Below, one piece after another: positions 37,412-46,930 of a DNA stretch of 64,000 bases (its first letter is position 1; each line of letters opens with the position of its first letter). The translations under genes were made by a program, and so were the position numbers. The notes under the pieces were generated by a model. The model did no database searches, was not told the DNA's origin, and was given only the letters and a program-made list of their open reading frames with translations. The DNA is from DASUXY01 sp036377675 (lineage in GTDB: Bacteria; Bacillota; Bacilli; Bacillales; Amphibacillaceae): assembly GCA_036377675.1 (NCBI GenBank), contig DASUXY010000040.1:43398-107397 (forward strand), written 5' to 3'.

Positions 37412-38038
37412 CTATTGAACACGGTCGGGTTCAACAACATCATTCATCATAACAAAGTCTATCCAATGATGAATCGTTTCGATGTATCTTTGAGCAAACA
37501 ATTGATGAGAATAATCATCCATCACGTAATCCCGCCATTCGTGATGCATAATATAAGGTGTTATGAGCATACCTTTGAATTGCATAAATAAAAATTGTCG
37601 ATGACTGGACTGCTCAGGTGCTTGTTGAAGTGCATCAGAAAATGCTGTCCGGATGACGTGATTTTCTTTAGCCAAATAAGTAACTGTCATTTCTCTTACA
37701 AAAACTGTATCTAATGACAATTCTCGATGAATAAAGCAAGACAATTGGTGCTTATTCTGTTTATAATGTATAATGACGGATATTAATTTCTTTAATTTTT
37801 GTATGGGACATATCGATTTTGATTGTTGAATGGTCTGTTCTAATCTTTTTAAATATTCTTCATAATAACCCGTCACAGCATATTCTAATAACCCTTGTTT
37901 ACTTTTGAAATAATAACTAATCAAAGAGACATTAACAGAAGCTCGATGAGCGATCTCTCGGACAGACGTTCCGTGAAAACCTTTTTGAAAAAACAAGAAA
38001 GATGCAGCTTCGATCACCTTTTGTTTCGTCGGACTCAT
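37412..38038 (-). CDS. refZ: TetR-family division regulator RefZ (YttP)
   Basis: 208 residues. The N-terminal TetR helix-turn-helix spans about 8-50 (GTSVREIAHRASVNVSLISY). The C-terminal part matches the RefZ family in length and pattern. In B. subtilis RefZ is made at the onset of sporulation, binds sites near the origin and tunes FtsZ ring position. ATG 38038 (MSPTKQKVIEAA) was chosen because it aligns with the family N-terminus; the ribosome site AAAGGGGTG is 12 bases away. A GTG at 38053 is an alternative. Confidence 0.85.
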   Translation of the reverse strand: MSPTKQKVIEAASFLFFQKGFHGTSVREIAHRASVNVSLISYYFKSKQGLLEYAVTGYYEEYLKRLEQTIQQSKSICPIQKLKKLISVIIHYKQNKHQLSCFIHRELSLDTVFVREMTVTYLAKENHVIRTAFSDALQQAPEQSSHRQFLFMQFKGMLITPYIMHHEWRDYVMDDYSHQLFAQRYIETIHHWIDFVMMNDVVEPDRVQ

Positions 38039-38155
38039 TTTATTGTTGTTCACCCCTTTACCTTTATTAGTTACATACGACAAAAGTAGGAATTGTCCTT
38101 TATTTTTCACTTATTTCCATCATTTATCGTCCACTATGAAAGGAGTTCTTTGACG

Positions 38156-38626
38156 GTGCTAAACATTCGAGAAAAAAATAACGACTATGAGCGATTGTTA
38201 AACGAGTTGGATGCGTTACTCGAAGGTGAAAAGGATGTTATTGCTAACTTAGCAAATGCTACAGCTTTATTAAATGATTTTTTGACTGATATCAATTGGG
38301 TCGGTTTTTACATATGGAAGGATAACGAACTCGTTCTCGGTCCTTTTCAAGGTGCGCCTGCCTGTGTACGGATTTCATACGGAAAAGGCGTTTGTGGCAC
38401 AGCTCTTCAAGAGAAGAAAACACTACGCGTTAAAAATGTCCATGACTTTCCTGGTCACATCGTTTGTGATCAAGCGAGTAAATCAGAAATGGTCATCCCT
38501 CTCTTCATCGATCATCAACCATATGGGGTCCTTGATATCGATAGTCCGATTTACAATCGCTTCAATGAAACCGATCAATGGTACCTTGAAAAATTTGTTC
38601 GCATTTTAAAGAAACATATCGGATGA
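38156..38626 (+). CDS. ytsP: GAF-domain protein, free methionine-R-sulfoxide reductase type (YtsP)
   Basis: 156 residues forming one GAF domain. Cysteines expected for free-methionine-(R)-sulfoxide reductase are present in GAPACVRISYGKGVCGTA and PGHIVCDQAS, with DIDSPIYNRF near the end. The family reduces free oxidised methionine; activity here is inferred from the cysteines. GTG at 38156 has AGGAG ten bases upstream, while a TTG at 38150 is four bases from it; either could be used. Confidence 0.87.
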   Translation: MLNIREKNNDYERLLNELDALLEGEKDVIANLANATALLNDFLTDINWVGFYIWKDNELVLGPFQGAPACVRISYGKGVCGTALQEKKTLRVKNVHDFPGHIVCDQASKSEMVIPLFIDHQPYGVLDIDSPIYNRFNETDQWYLEKFVRILKKHIG

Positions 38627-38657
38627 ATGATGACTGTTAACTTTAAAGATATAGTTG

Positions 38658-38686
38658 TTGACTTTATTTATAAAAAACTATATACT
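38658..38686 (+). promoter_or_regulatory. Promoter of rpsD
   Basis: TTGACT (38658-38663) and TATACT (38681-38686) are separated by exactly 17 bases, a strong sigma-A promoter. Transcription would begin near 38693, leaving a leader of about 178 bases. Confidence 0.85.
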
Positions 38687-38689
38687 TGT

Positions 38690-38870
38690 CGTTGTGTAAA
38701 ATAATATAGTAGCTTATGTGAACCACCGATTGTTTCATTTCGTTCCTCTTGAATTGAGGTGTATCGAGTAACTCTTAGCTGCTGGAGCGATGGTACATGA
38801 AAACGAAATGGGCAATGGAAAGGAACACGGTTAGTTATTTTATACAAAAAGATTACAAGGAGGATTATAT
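38690..38870 (+). ncRNA. Ribosomal protein S4 leader (autoregulatory)
   Basis: The 180-base untranslated leader between the promoter and the rpsD ribosome site is unusually long and contains several short complementary segments. In B. subtilis the rpsD leader binds S4 and represses its own synthesis. The position and length fit. I did not fold it or match it to a covariance model, so the call rests on context. Confidence 0.55.
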
Positions 38871-39476
38871 ATGGCACGATACAGAGGACCGGTATGGAAA
38901 AAATCACGGCGTCTCGGTATTTCTTTGACAGGAACCGGTAAAGAATTAGAGAAACGTCCTTATGCTCCAGGTCAACACGGTGCGAACCAACGAAGAAAAA
39001 TTTCTGAGTACGGATTACAGCTTCAAGAAAAACAAAAACTACGTTACATGTACGGATTAAACGAACGACAGTTCCGTAATTTATTTGACAAAGCTGGAAA
39101 ATTAAAAGGTGTTCACGGGGAAAACTTTATGATTTTACTAGAATCACGCCTAGACAACATCGTTTATCGACTTGGCTTTGCCCGTACACGAAAACAAGCA
39201 CGTCAACTTGTCACCCATGGACATGTGACCGTTGATGGTGTAAGACTAAATATTCCATCTTATCAATTACAACCAGGTCAGGTTATAGGACTTCGTGAAA
39301 AAGCGAAAAACCTTGAAACCATTAAAGAAGCACTTGAAATTAATAACTTCGTACCGGAGTATTTAACACTTGATGAAGATAAACTAGAAGGAACGTTTAA
39401 CCGTTACCCAGAACGCTCCGAGCTTCCGGCAGAAATCAACGAAGCCTTAATCGTAGAGTTCTACTCAAGAAAATAA
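38871..39476 (+). CDS. rpsD: 30S ribosomal protein S4
   Basis: 201 residues of S4/uS4. It opens MARYRGPVWKKSRRLGISL and lacks the N-terminal zinc-binding cysteines, the zinc-free form. The S4 RNA-binding domain occupies about 90-155 (SRLDNIVYRLGFARTRKQAR). It is a primary 16S rRNA binder. The start has AAGGAGG seven bases upstream. It is transcribed alone, with its own promoter and terminator, as in Bacillus. Confidence 0.98.
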   Translation: MARYRGPVWKKSRRLGISLTGTGKELEKRPYAPGQHGANQRRKISEYGLQLQEKQKLRYMYGLNERQFRNLFDKAGKLKGVHGENFMILLESRLDNIVYRLGFARTRKQARQLVTHGHVTVDGVRLNIPSYQLQPGQVIGLREKAKNLETIKEALEINNFVPEYLTLDEDKLEGTFNRYPERSELPAEINEALIVEFYSRK

Positions 39477-39498
39477 TCACATATTATGTACATTTTCT

Positions 39499-39539
39499 CC
39501 CCTTGGACATGTTGTTGGTCAACGGCCGAGGGGTTTTTT
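39499..39539 (+). terminator. Rho-independent terminator after rpsD
   Basis: CCCCTTGG (39499-39506) pairs with CCGAGGGG (39526-39533), with one G-T wobble, and is followed by six T. Confidence 0.85.
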
Positions 39540-39640
39540 ATTTGCTTTCAATTGTTCTATACGAATCGATTTGTTTATTATACCGTCTCGATCATTACAA
39601 CCAATGTCAACCCAATGTCAACCGTATATTTTACCGTAAA

Positions 39641-39678
39641 AAAGCATTGTCCGTAACACTGCATTGGACAATGCCTTT
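39641..39678. terminator. Terminator after tyrS
   Basis: GCATTGTCC (39644-39652) pairs with GGACAATGC (39666-39674). On the minus strand the stem is followed by TTTTTTAC; T residues also flank it on the plus strand, so it can act in both directions. Confidence 0.85.
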
Positions 39679-39691
39679 TTTTCGCTTATCT

Positions 39692-40963
39692 TCATTCAAA
39701 TGTTATGACAAAATATCTTTTCTTTCCCCGTCTAACAATCATAAATGTATCTTCTATGTGATCTTCCTCTGTAAGTGTATACTGTGTATCTGTCTGTCTT
39801 TCACCATTGATATAAATAGCTCCATTTGTAATATCTTCACGTGCTTGCCTTTTGGATGGTGAGATGGAAGCATTGACAAGCAAGTCAACTAATCCGATCT
39901 CTTTTTCATCGCTTTGATACGTCGGTACGTCTTTGAATGCTTGTTCTACGTCGGCAACTGATAATTGTTTCAAATCTCCACTGAACAACACTTCAGTTAT
40001 TTTTTGTGCTTGCTCCAACGCTTCTTGGCTATGGACCATTCTCGTCATTTCTTCGGCCAATCGCTTTTGCGCTTCTCGGGCTTCTGGACGTTCTCGGACT
40101 TCGATTTCTAGTGCAGCGATCTCTTCATCTGAAACAAATGTAAAATAGCGTAGAAAGTTAATGACATCACGATCATCCGTATTAATCCAAAACTGATAAA
40201 ATTCGTATGGAGACGTTTTTTCTGGATCTAACCAAATGGCTCCACCAGCTGTTTTCCCGAACTTCGTACCGTCGGCTTTTGTAATAAGTGGGACCGTTAA
40301 TCCAAATACTTTAACATCTTCATCCTCATTTTCCCGTGAGCGACGAATCAATTCCATTCCAGCGGTAATGTTTCCCCATTGATCACTACCACCTATTTGC
40401 AATGTACAGTTTTCTTCTTCGTACAATTTCAAGAAGTCGAGCGACTGAAGAATCATATAACTAAATTCTGTATACGTAATGCCTTCTTCAATTCGTGCGG
40501 AAACAGATTCTTTCGCTAACATATAGTTGATTCCAAAATGCTTCCCAGCTCCACGCAATAAATCTATTACTGTCATATCCTTCAACCATTCATAGTTGTT
40601 ACGAGAAACGACTGGGTTTTCACCTTGATCAAAATGGAGCAGTTTTGAAATTTGTTGTTTTATACTTTCGGCATACTGTTTAACGACTTCCTCTTCATTG
40701 AGTGTACGCTCTGTTGTCCGACCGCTCGGATCACCGATCATACCCGTTCCACCACCGATTAAGGCAATCGGTTTATGCCCTGCCTTTTGAAACCTTTTAA
40801 GCATCATAATAGGAACTAAGTGACCGATGTGAAGACTGTCCGCTGTTGGATCAAATCCACAGTACAAAGTGACTTGTTCATTAGCTAAGTGCTCTTTCAA
40901 ACCTTCTAAATCGGTTGTTTGATGAATTAAACCTCTTTTTTGTAAATCTTCAATAATATCCAT
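39692..40963 (-). CDS. tyrS: Tyrosyl-tRNA synthetase
   Basis: Class I synthetase of 423 residues. The HIGH motif is in SLHIGHLVPI, the KMSKS-equivalent loop reads TKFGKTAGG, and the tyrosine-binding region includes CGFDPTADS and QIGGSDQWGN. A C-terminal S4-like domain (about 350-423, DLLVNASISPSKRQAREDI) binds tRNA. The upstream leader is a tyrosine T-box, the expected regulation. Confidence 0.97.
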   Translation of the reverse strand: MDIIEDLQKRGLIHQTTDLEGLKEHLANEQVTLYCGFDPTADSLHIGHLVPIMMLKRFQKAGHKPIALIGGGTGMIGDPSGRTTERTLNEEEVVKQYAESIKQQISKLLHFDQGENPVVSRNNYEWLKDMTVIDLLRGAGKHFGINYMLAKESVSARIEEGITYTEFSYMILQSLDFLKLYEEENCTLQIGGSDQWGNITAGMELIRRSRENEDEDVKVFGLTVPLITKADGTKFGKTAGGAIWLDPEKTSPYEFYQFWINTDDRDVINFLRYFTFVSDEEIAALEIEVRERPEAREAQKRLAEEMTRMVHSQEALEQAQKITEVLFSGDLKQLSVADVEQAFKDVPTYQSDEKEIGLVDLLVNASISPSKRQAREDITNGAIYINGERQTDTQYTLTEEDHIEDTFMIVRRGKKRYFVITFE

Positions 40964-41026
40964 CTCACTTCACTCGCTTTCGTATCGATTCATATTTACT
41001 TTAAAATAAAAGACATGCAAGACCAA

Positions 41027-41336
41027 ACAAAAAAACCCTCCCGAAAAAATAAGGGACGAGTTAAACACGTGGTACCACCCTTGTTGCAAAATGCCACTTT
41101 GGGATTGTTAACGGTGAAATCTATACACCGTCTTTGTTCATCGTTTCTACATGCAAATATGCAATGAACAAAGAAGCTTCAGAACGTATTTCGTCAATGA
41201 ATCATGTTAGCTTCCACCAAACGCTAACTCTCTAGAAAAGTAACATGTCACACTGTTTAATGACGCGCAAACAAATGTGCGACGTATCTTCATTTGACTA
41301 CTTCATTCCTTCGTTGCCTATACAATATAATCATAT
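41027..41336 (-). promoter_or_regulatory. T-box leader, tyrosine specifier, for tyrS
   Basis: On the minus strand the leader has the AGTAGTC and TAGAGAGTTAGCG Stem I elements, GAAATAC with specifier TAC at 41186-41188, the T-box core AGGGTGGTACCACG at about 41068-41081, and a terminator stem ending in seven T at about 41029-41035. It senses uncharged tRNA-Tyr by transcription antitermination. Confidence 0.95.
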
Positions 41337-41342
41337 TTACTA

Positions 41343-41371
41343 TATATAACATAAAGAAAAGTAAAAGGCAA
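41343..41371 (-). promoter_or_regulatory. Promoter of the tyrS T-box transcript
   Basis: On the minus strand, TTGCCT (41366-41371) and TATATA (41343-41348) are 17 bases apart, with TG one base before the -10. This places the start just ahead of the T-box. Confidence 0.6.
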
Positions 41372-41408
41372 TCAAAGTAATTTTTTTATATATCTTCAAA
41401 GGAGCATA

Positions 41409-41417
41409 TGATATAAT
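41409..41417 (+). promoter_or_regulatory. Extended -10 promoter element for the PBP gene
   Basis: A perfect TATAAT at 41412-41417 is preceded by TGA, an extended -10. The -35 region (TATATC, 41389-41394) is poor. The predicted start is about 25 bases before the coding region. Confidence 0.55.
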
Positions 41418-41447
41418 GAAGATTGAATTTCTAGGGGGGTGTTTCAA

Positions 41448-44288
41448 ATGGAGCTTAAACAATCACTCCAACAATTTAAGAGAAAAATAAAGTCCGTATG
41501 GAATTCAGGAAAGATTCAACGAGCTTTTCGAATGACGTATGACGTTATGTGGAACGTTTTTTTATTTTTTATCGTCATTGGACTAATCAGTTTGTTTTTC
41601 GGCTTCGGCATAGGGGCTGGCTATTTTGCCTCTTTAGTAAAAGACGAACCGATTAGAAGCTATGAATCTATGAAACAAGATATATACAACTACGAAGAAA
41701 CATCAAAGCTATATTTTGCAGACAATGTTTATATTGGTGATATTCGGACCGATCTACATCGTGAAGAAATATCATTAGATCAAATTTCGCAATCATTAAT
41801 CGATGCTGTCATCGCGACGGAAGATGAATACTTCCACGAACATAAAGGGATTGTCCCTAAAGCGATTGTTCGAGCAGTGCTACAAGAAGCAACGGATGCA
41901 GACGTTAAAACAGGTGGAAGTACATTAACTCAACAACTTATAAAAAATCAAATGTTAACAAATGAAGTGTCTTTTGAAAGAAAAGCGAAAGAAATTCTTT
42001 TAGCTCTTCGCTTAGAACGCTTCTTTGATAAAGAAGAAATTTTAGAAGCGTATTTGAATGTTGTCCCATTCGGTCGAGATTCATCAGGAAGAAATATTGC
42101 CGGAATCCAAACAGCAGCTCAAGGGATCTTTGGTGTTGATGCGAAAGATTTGAACTTAGCACAATCCGCTTATTTAGCCGGTTTACCCCAAAGCCCATCC
42201 GCTTACACACCTTATGTAAATACGGGAGGATTAAAAAATGAAGAACATCTCCAGCCCGGTATTAAACGAATGGAAACGGTATTAAGACGGATGTACAATT
42301 TAGACTATATTACCGAAACAGAATACAAGGAAGCACTACAATACGATATTGTTGCTGACTTTCAAGATAAAAAAGAATCTCCAACAGAAAAGTATCCGTA
42401 TATTACGTATGAACTTCAGGATCGCGCTGTAAAAGTTTTAGCGGAAGTGATGGCAAAAGAAGACGGTTACACGATGAAAGAACTCAACAAAGATAAAGAG
42501 TTGCGCAGTCATTATGAGGAGCTTGCCAAACGAGATTTACCGAAGAAGGGATATCACATCCACTCTACGATCGACAAAGAAATATATGACATGTTCCAAC
42601 AAGTCGTTAAAAACTATCCACATTTCGGCCCAGATCGAACGACTGTTGAAAAAAATGAAGAAACCGGAAAAACAGAAGAAATAATCGACCCCGTGCAAAC
42701 GGGTGGAATACTCATTGAAAACAAGACTGGTAGAATCATAAGTTTCGTAGGCGGACGTGAATATAGTGAAAACAAACAACTGAACTTTGCTACAAATGCA
42801 GTCCGACAAAATGGAAGTACGATGAAGCCTCTGTTAGTATATGCACCCGCTATGGAAAAAGGCGTTATTCAGCCTGGATCACCGATTGCTGATATACCTT
42901 TACGTGGAGATAAAAGTCCGAAAAACTATGGTGACGCTAATTATGGACTCGTCTCTGCTCGGGAAGCATTAGCTAAATCATACAACCGACCAGCTTTCAA
43001 TACGTATTTGGAAATTATTCACGATAATCCTGCTAAAGAATATTTAGAGAAAATGGGTTTTAGTACATTAACAAAAACAGATTATCAAACCGAAGCTCTC
43101 TCTCTTGGAGGAATGAGTAAAGGGGTATCTGTCGAAGAAAACACGAATGCCTTTGCAACGTTTGCAAATGGAGGAGATTTTGTTGACGCTTATATGATTG
43201 AAAAGATTACAACACCGGATGGAGAAATTATTTACGAACATGAACCAGAACCGGTCGAGGTCTTTTCTCCACAAACCGCTTATTTGACCATTGACATGAT
43301 GCGCAGTGTAATCCATGAAGGAACAGCAACCTTTTTAAATTCGCAATTAAAGCATGGTAGTGTCGATTGGGCAGGTAAAACAGGAACAACGAACGAGTAT
43401 AGAGATGCTTGGTTTGTTGCTACAAATCCAAATGTAACTTTCGGGACATGGATTGGCTATGATTCAAATGAAAGTTTAGATTATTGTCCAGGATGCTCTT
43501 TATCTTATAGTCAAAGAAATATGAAGTTGTGGGCAGAGCTCATCAATGCTGCCTCAGATATCAATCCTGAATTAGTAGCACCAAATAAACATTTCGAGCG
43601 CCCGGAGGGAATTGTTGAACGAAGTTATTGTGCAATTTCTGGGCTACTTCCTTCTAAGCTCTGTGAACAGGCGGGAATGATTCGCACAGACCTCTTTAAT
43701 GCTAAATTCGTTCCTACAAAAGTAGATGACAGTTTACTTTCAGCTAGCGGAGGGCTTGTCTTCAATCCTGAGTTTTTAAAACGAAATGGATATGATCAAT
43801 TGAGTGATCTCAGCATGCTCTTGCCAAGATCCAATCGTAAAGGATGGGAAAAAAAAATCAACAATAGCGGGAAAGTAGATAAGAAAAAAGAAAGCTCCGC
43901 TACCCCGTCGCAAAAGAAAACGGGCGGGCAAGAAGAGCGTCAATCGGAGAGCAAGAAAAAGAATGAAGAGAAGGAAAAACCGCCAGTGAAAGAAAAACAA
44001 CCCGAGAAAAAGAAACAGAACGACAAAAAACAAACCGAACAAGATAAGCCTAAAGAGAAAAAGAAAGAAAAAACCGATGATTCAAGTAAGAAAGAAGAAA
44101 AAAACGGGAAAAAGAAAGAGCAAAACGACGATCAACCAGATGAACAAAAGAAAAAAAATGATCAAAAACAAGAGCAGAAACAAGAACAAGAAACAGAAAA
44201 GGAAAATAAAGACTCAGAAAAACATGAGGACACAGACTCTAGTACAAAAGATGAGTCTGATTCCGATAATAATTCCGGGAATGATTAA
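41448..44288 (+). CDS. Class A penicillin-binding protein (transglycosylase/transpeptidase)
   Basis: A bifunctional murein synthase of 946 residues. One membrane span lies at about 30-60. The transglycosylase domain has TEDEYFHEHKG (about 123), GGSTLTQQLIKN and KEEILEAYLNVVPFGR. The transpeptidase has active serine in GSTMKP (about 456), SYNRP and GKTGTT (about 645). Residues from about 800 on form a Lys/Glu/Gln/Asp-rich, low-complexity tail with no fold visible. ATG 41448 has GGGGGGTG six bases upstream. In B. subtilis acsA, not a PBP gene, stands here. I cannot assign one pbp name with confidence. Confidence 0.93.
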   Translation: MELKQSLQQFKRKIKSVWNSGKIQRAFRMTYDVMWNVFLFFIVIGLISLFFGFGIGAGYFASLVKDEPIRSYESMKQDIYNYEETSKLYFADNVYIGDIRTDLHREEISLDQISQSLIDAVIATEDEYFHEHKGIVPKAIVRAVLQEATDADVKTGGSTLTQQLIKNQMLTNEVSFERKAKEILLALRLERFFDKEEILEAYLNVVPFGRDSSGRNIAGIQTAAQGIFGVDAKDLNLAQSAYLAGLPQSPSAYTPYVNTGGLKNEEHLQPGIKRMETVLRRMYNLDYITETEYKEALQYDIVADFQDKKESPTEKYPYITYELQDRAVKVLAEVMAKEDGYTMKELNKDKELRSHYEELAKRDLPKKGYHIHSTIDKEIYDMFQQVVKNYPHFGPDRTTVEKNEETGKTEEIIDPVQTGGILIENKTGRIISFVGGREYSENKQLNFATNAVRQNGSTMKPLLVYAPAMEKGVIQPGSPIADIPLRGDKSPKNYGDANYGLVSAREALAKSYNRPAFNTYLEIIHDNPAKEYLEKMGFSTLTKTDYQTEALSLGGMSKGVSVEENTNAFATFANGGDFVDAYMIEKITTPDGEIIYEHEPEPVEVFSPQTAYLTIDMMRSVIHEGTATFLNSQLKHGSVDWAGKTGTTNEYRDAWFVATNPNVTFGTWIGYDSNESLDYCPGCSLSYSQRNMKLWAELINAASDINPELVAPNKHFERPEGIVERSYCAISGLLPSKLCEQAGMIRTDLFNAKFVPTKVDDSLLSASGGLVFNPEFLKRNGYDQLSDLSMLLPRSNRKGWEKKINNSGKVDKKKESSATPSQKKTGGQEERQSESKKKNEEKEKPPVKEKQPEKKKQNDKKQTEQDKPKEKKKEKTDDSSKKEEKNGKKKEQNDDQPDEQKKKNDQKQEQKQEQETEKENKDSEKHEDTDSSTKDESDSDNNSGND

Positions 44289-44291
44289 AAT

Positions 44292-44320
44292 AAGAAGAGG
44301 AAGTTTTTCCTCTTCTTTTC
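44292..44320 (+). terminator. Rho-independent terminator after the PBP gene
   Basis: AAGAAGAGGAA (44292-44302) pairs with TTCCTCTTCTT (44307-44317) around a four-base loop, followed by TTT. Confidence 0.8.
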
Positions 44321-44462
44321 TAATGGAAAAAACTCAAATCATTTCACAAAAGTTTCAATGGAAATGATAAGCTTTTATTCAACTATCCTGTATAATAAAT
44401 GTCAAGCGATTGGATATACGTTACGTTCATACTTACTAACTTTTTCTTTAGGCGGTGAAATA

Positions 44463-45116
44463 ATGAAACATGTGAAGACATTTCATTCCCTTACACAAAA
44501 TACAGACTATGGTCCAATTACGATTGAAGGCCCCTTACATTCATCTGAACTAAAAAAATACGATTTTCATGAAGATTTAATATCATTCCGTCCTGCTCCT
44601 AAACAATTTAAAGCAATTGTTGAAATTTCAGATCTCCCAGAAGGCCGTATTATTGTGGCACGAACCGAGCAAACAATTGTCGGATACGTTACGTATTTAC
44701 ATCCTGATCCTTTAGAGCGGTGGTCAGCGTTTGAAATGGATAATTTAATCGTCTTAGGAGCTGTTGAAGTTATTCCTAAATATCGAGGGGTTAAGATCGC
44801 TTCTAAATTGCTTGAAGTGTCGATGATGGACGAATATATGGAAAATTATATTATCATTTCAACCGAATATTATTGGCATTGGGACTTAGAAGGAACACAA
44901 TTAAATATTTGGCAATATCGAAAGGTTATGGAAAAAATGATGGCTCATGGAGGCTTGAGACCAGCTCCGACAGATGATCCTGAAATCATTTCTCATCCTG
45001 CCAATTGTTTAATGGTTCGAATTGGCAAAAATGTACCTGAAGAATCGATTAACAAATTTGATACGCTACGATTTTTAACACGCCATAAGTATCGACGGAT
45101 GAAAGGAGGAGTTTAA
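44463..45116 (+). CDS. acuA: Protein acetyltransferase AcuA
   Basis: 217 residues with a GNAT domain at about 40-165; the acetyl-CoA-binding loop is in VIPKYRGVKIASKLLE. In B. subtilis AcuA acetylates and inactivates acetyl-CoA synthetase AcsA. The start ATG at 44463 has AGGCGGTG upstream; 35 further upstream codons in frame are not conserved. It begins the acuABC operon: acuB starts at the very next base after its stop. acsA itself is not in this window. Confidence 0.93.
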   Translation: MKHVKTFHSLTQNTDYGPITIEGPLHSSELKKYDFHEDLISFRPAPKQFKAIVEISDLPEGRIIVARTEQTIVGYVTYLHPDPLERWSAFEMDNLIVLGAVEVIPKYRGVKIASKLLEVSMMDEYMENYIIISTEYYWHWDLEGTQLNIWQYRKVMEKMMAHGGLRPAPTDDPEIISHPANCLMVRIGKNVPEESINKFDTLRFLTRHKYRRMKGGV

Positions 45117-45767
45117 ATGCTTGTTGAAGAAATTATGCAAACAAATGTCGTTACGCTACCACCTACAGCTACGATAGAAGAAGCAATGAACCTCTTACAA
45201 AAACACCGAATTCGCCATATTCCAATCGTTGATAAACACGATGAAGTCATTGGTATCGTATCCGATCGTGACGTTAGAGATGCATGTCCATCCATTTTAG
45301 ATGAAGATGAAAATGAGAACATATTATCTAGGGATATTCAAACCATTATGAGCCAGCCCGTTACAACCGTTCATCCACTTGACTTCGTTGCAGAAATTGC
45401 ACGTATATTTTACGAGGAAGAATTCGGTGCACTACCTGTCATACGCAATAAAAAATTAATCGGGATGATTACTGAGAAAGATATGCTTTATACACTTATT
45501 TTACTCACAGGAACGCACGTCCAAAGTTCGCACATCGAAGTTAAAGTACCACATAAACCTGGTGTTCTTCCCGAAGTAACATCCATCATCGGAAAACGAA
45601 AAGTAAATGTCGTCTCCATACTAATGTATCCTTGTAAGGATGATCCAAATGACCAAATACTCGTTTTCCGAATTCAAACGATGAATCCGACACCGATTAT
45701 TTATGATTTGCGCGAAGCAGGATATGAATTGATGTGGCCCAACAATGTTCCGGAGCCAAAACTATGA
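45117..45767 (+). CDS. acuB: CBS/ACT-domain protein AcuB
   Basis: 216 residues: two CBS domains (about 1-55 and 70-130, with HIPIVDKHDEVIGIVSDRD and LIGMITEKDML) and a C-terminal ACT-like domain (about 138-205, beginning HIEVKVPHKPGVLPEVTSII). CBS pairs bind adenosyl ligands, so AcuB may sense energy state in acetate metabolism; its exact role is not known. AAAGGAGGAG precedes the start. The stop overlaps the acuC start as ATGA. Confidence 0.93.
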   Translation: MLVEEIMQTNVVTLPPTATIEEAMNLLQKHRIRHIPIVDKHDEVIGIVSDRDVRDACPSILDEDENENILSRDIQTIMSQPVTTVHPLDFVAEIARIFYEEEFGALPVIRNKKLIGMITEKDMLYTLILLTGTHVQSSHIEVKVPHKPGVLPEVTSIIGKRKVNVVSILMYPCKDDPNDQILVFRIQTMNPTPIIYDLREAGYELMWPNNVPEPKL

Positions 45768-46930
45768 TGTGTAAATCATTATTTGTTTATTCAGATGATT
45801 TATTAAAGTATCATTTTCATCCGGATCATCCTTTTAATCAAAAAAGGGTTACACTTGCGAAAGAGTTGTTGGAAGCTGCCGGTCAATTAACAGACGATGA
45901 AATGATTAAACCACGTATGGCGACAGACGATGAACTTACACTTTTTCATGATCGAGCGTATATTGAAGCGGTAAAAAGAGCTGGAAGTGGAATATTAGAT
46001 CCAGATGAAGGACTCAATTATGGTCTTGGTACAGAGGATACGCCAATGTTTACAAATATGCACGAAGCATCTGCGTTTTTAGTTGGTGGCACATTAACCG
46101 CTGTCGATGCCGTCTTAGAGAAAAAGTGTGAACATGCTCTTCATTTGGGCGGTGGACTACATCATGGGTTCAAACGAAAAGCAAGTGGATTTTGCATTTA
46201 TAATGATGGTGCAATCGCTATTCAATATATTCGTAAAAACTATAATTTACGAGTTCTCTACGTAGATACAGACGCACATCACGGAGATGGCGTCCAATGG
46301 GCATTTTATGATGATCCAAATGTATGTACATTTTCTATCCATGAAACGGGCCGGTACTTATTTCCGGGTACAGGGAATGTAAATGAACGAGGTATCAAAG
46401 AAGGACATGGATACTCGTTTAACTTACCCATTGATGCCTTTACACAAGATGATTCATTTCTGCACGTATATGAAACCGCTTTTAAAGAAATTGTTGAGTT
46501 TTTTCAACCGGATGTTATTGTAACGCAAAATGGAGCTGATGCACATTTTTATGATCCATTGACTCATTTATGCGGCTCGATGAATATTTTTGAAAAAATA
46601 CCTATCGTTGCTCATCAATTAGCACATCAATATAGTGATGGAAAGTGGATTGCTCTAGGTGGTGGAGGATATGATTTTTGGCGAGCCGTACCAAGAGCGT
46701 GGGCACAAGTATGGAACGTAATGAAAGAGGGTAAACCTCAACAAGGAAGATTGCCTATGGGCTGGATTAAAAAATGGCAAAAAGAAGCCCCTGTAACTTT
46801 ACCGTCCTTTTGGCACGATCCAGAAAAGAATATACCGAAAATTCCAAGAAAACGAGAAATCACAGAAAAAAATGAACAAACATTATCGAAATTATTAGCA
46901 ATTAACATTCACAAATTGCGTAAATCGTAA
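45764..46930 (+). CDS. acuC: Protein deacetylase AcuC (class I HDAC family)
   Basis: 388 residues of the zinc-dependent arginase/deacetylase fold. Active-site blocks are LGGGLHHGFKRKASGFCIYN and the metal ligands in DTDAHHGDGVQ, with GGGGYDFWR near the end. In B. subtilis AcuC deacetylates acetyl-CoA synthetase, opposing AcuA. ATG 45764 overlaps the acuB stop; an ATG follows at once and could be used. No terminator is obvious directly after it. Confidence 0.95.
   Translation: MMCKSLFVYSDDLLKYHFHPDHPFNQKRVTLAKELLEAAGQLTDDEMIKPRMATDDELTLFHDRAYIEAVKRAGSGILDPDEGLNYGLGTEDTPMFTNMHEASAFLVGGTLTAVDAVLEKKCEHALHLGGGLHHGFKRKASGFCIYNDGAIAIQYIRKNYNLRVLYVDTDAHHGDGVQWAFYDDPNVCTFSIHETGRYLFPGTGNVNERGIKEGHGYSFNLPIDAFTQDDSFLHVYETAFKEIVEFFQPDVIVTQNGADAHFYDPLTHLCGSMNIFEKIPIVAHQLAHQYSDGKWIALGGGGYDFWRAVPRAWAQVWNVMKEGKPQQGRLPMGWIKKWQKEAPVTLPSFWHDPEKNIPKIPRKREITEKNEQTLSKLLAINIHKLRKS

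Noticed and set aside
43860..44288. Plus-strand frame in the PBP tail read in another phase as a lysine-rich protein (from 44077)
   Set aside because: It is the shadow of an A-rich low-complexity coding tail, without its own start signal.
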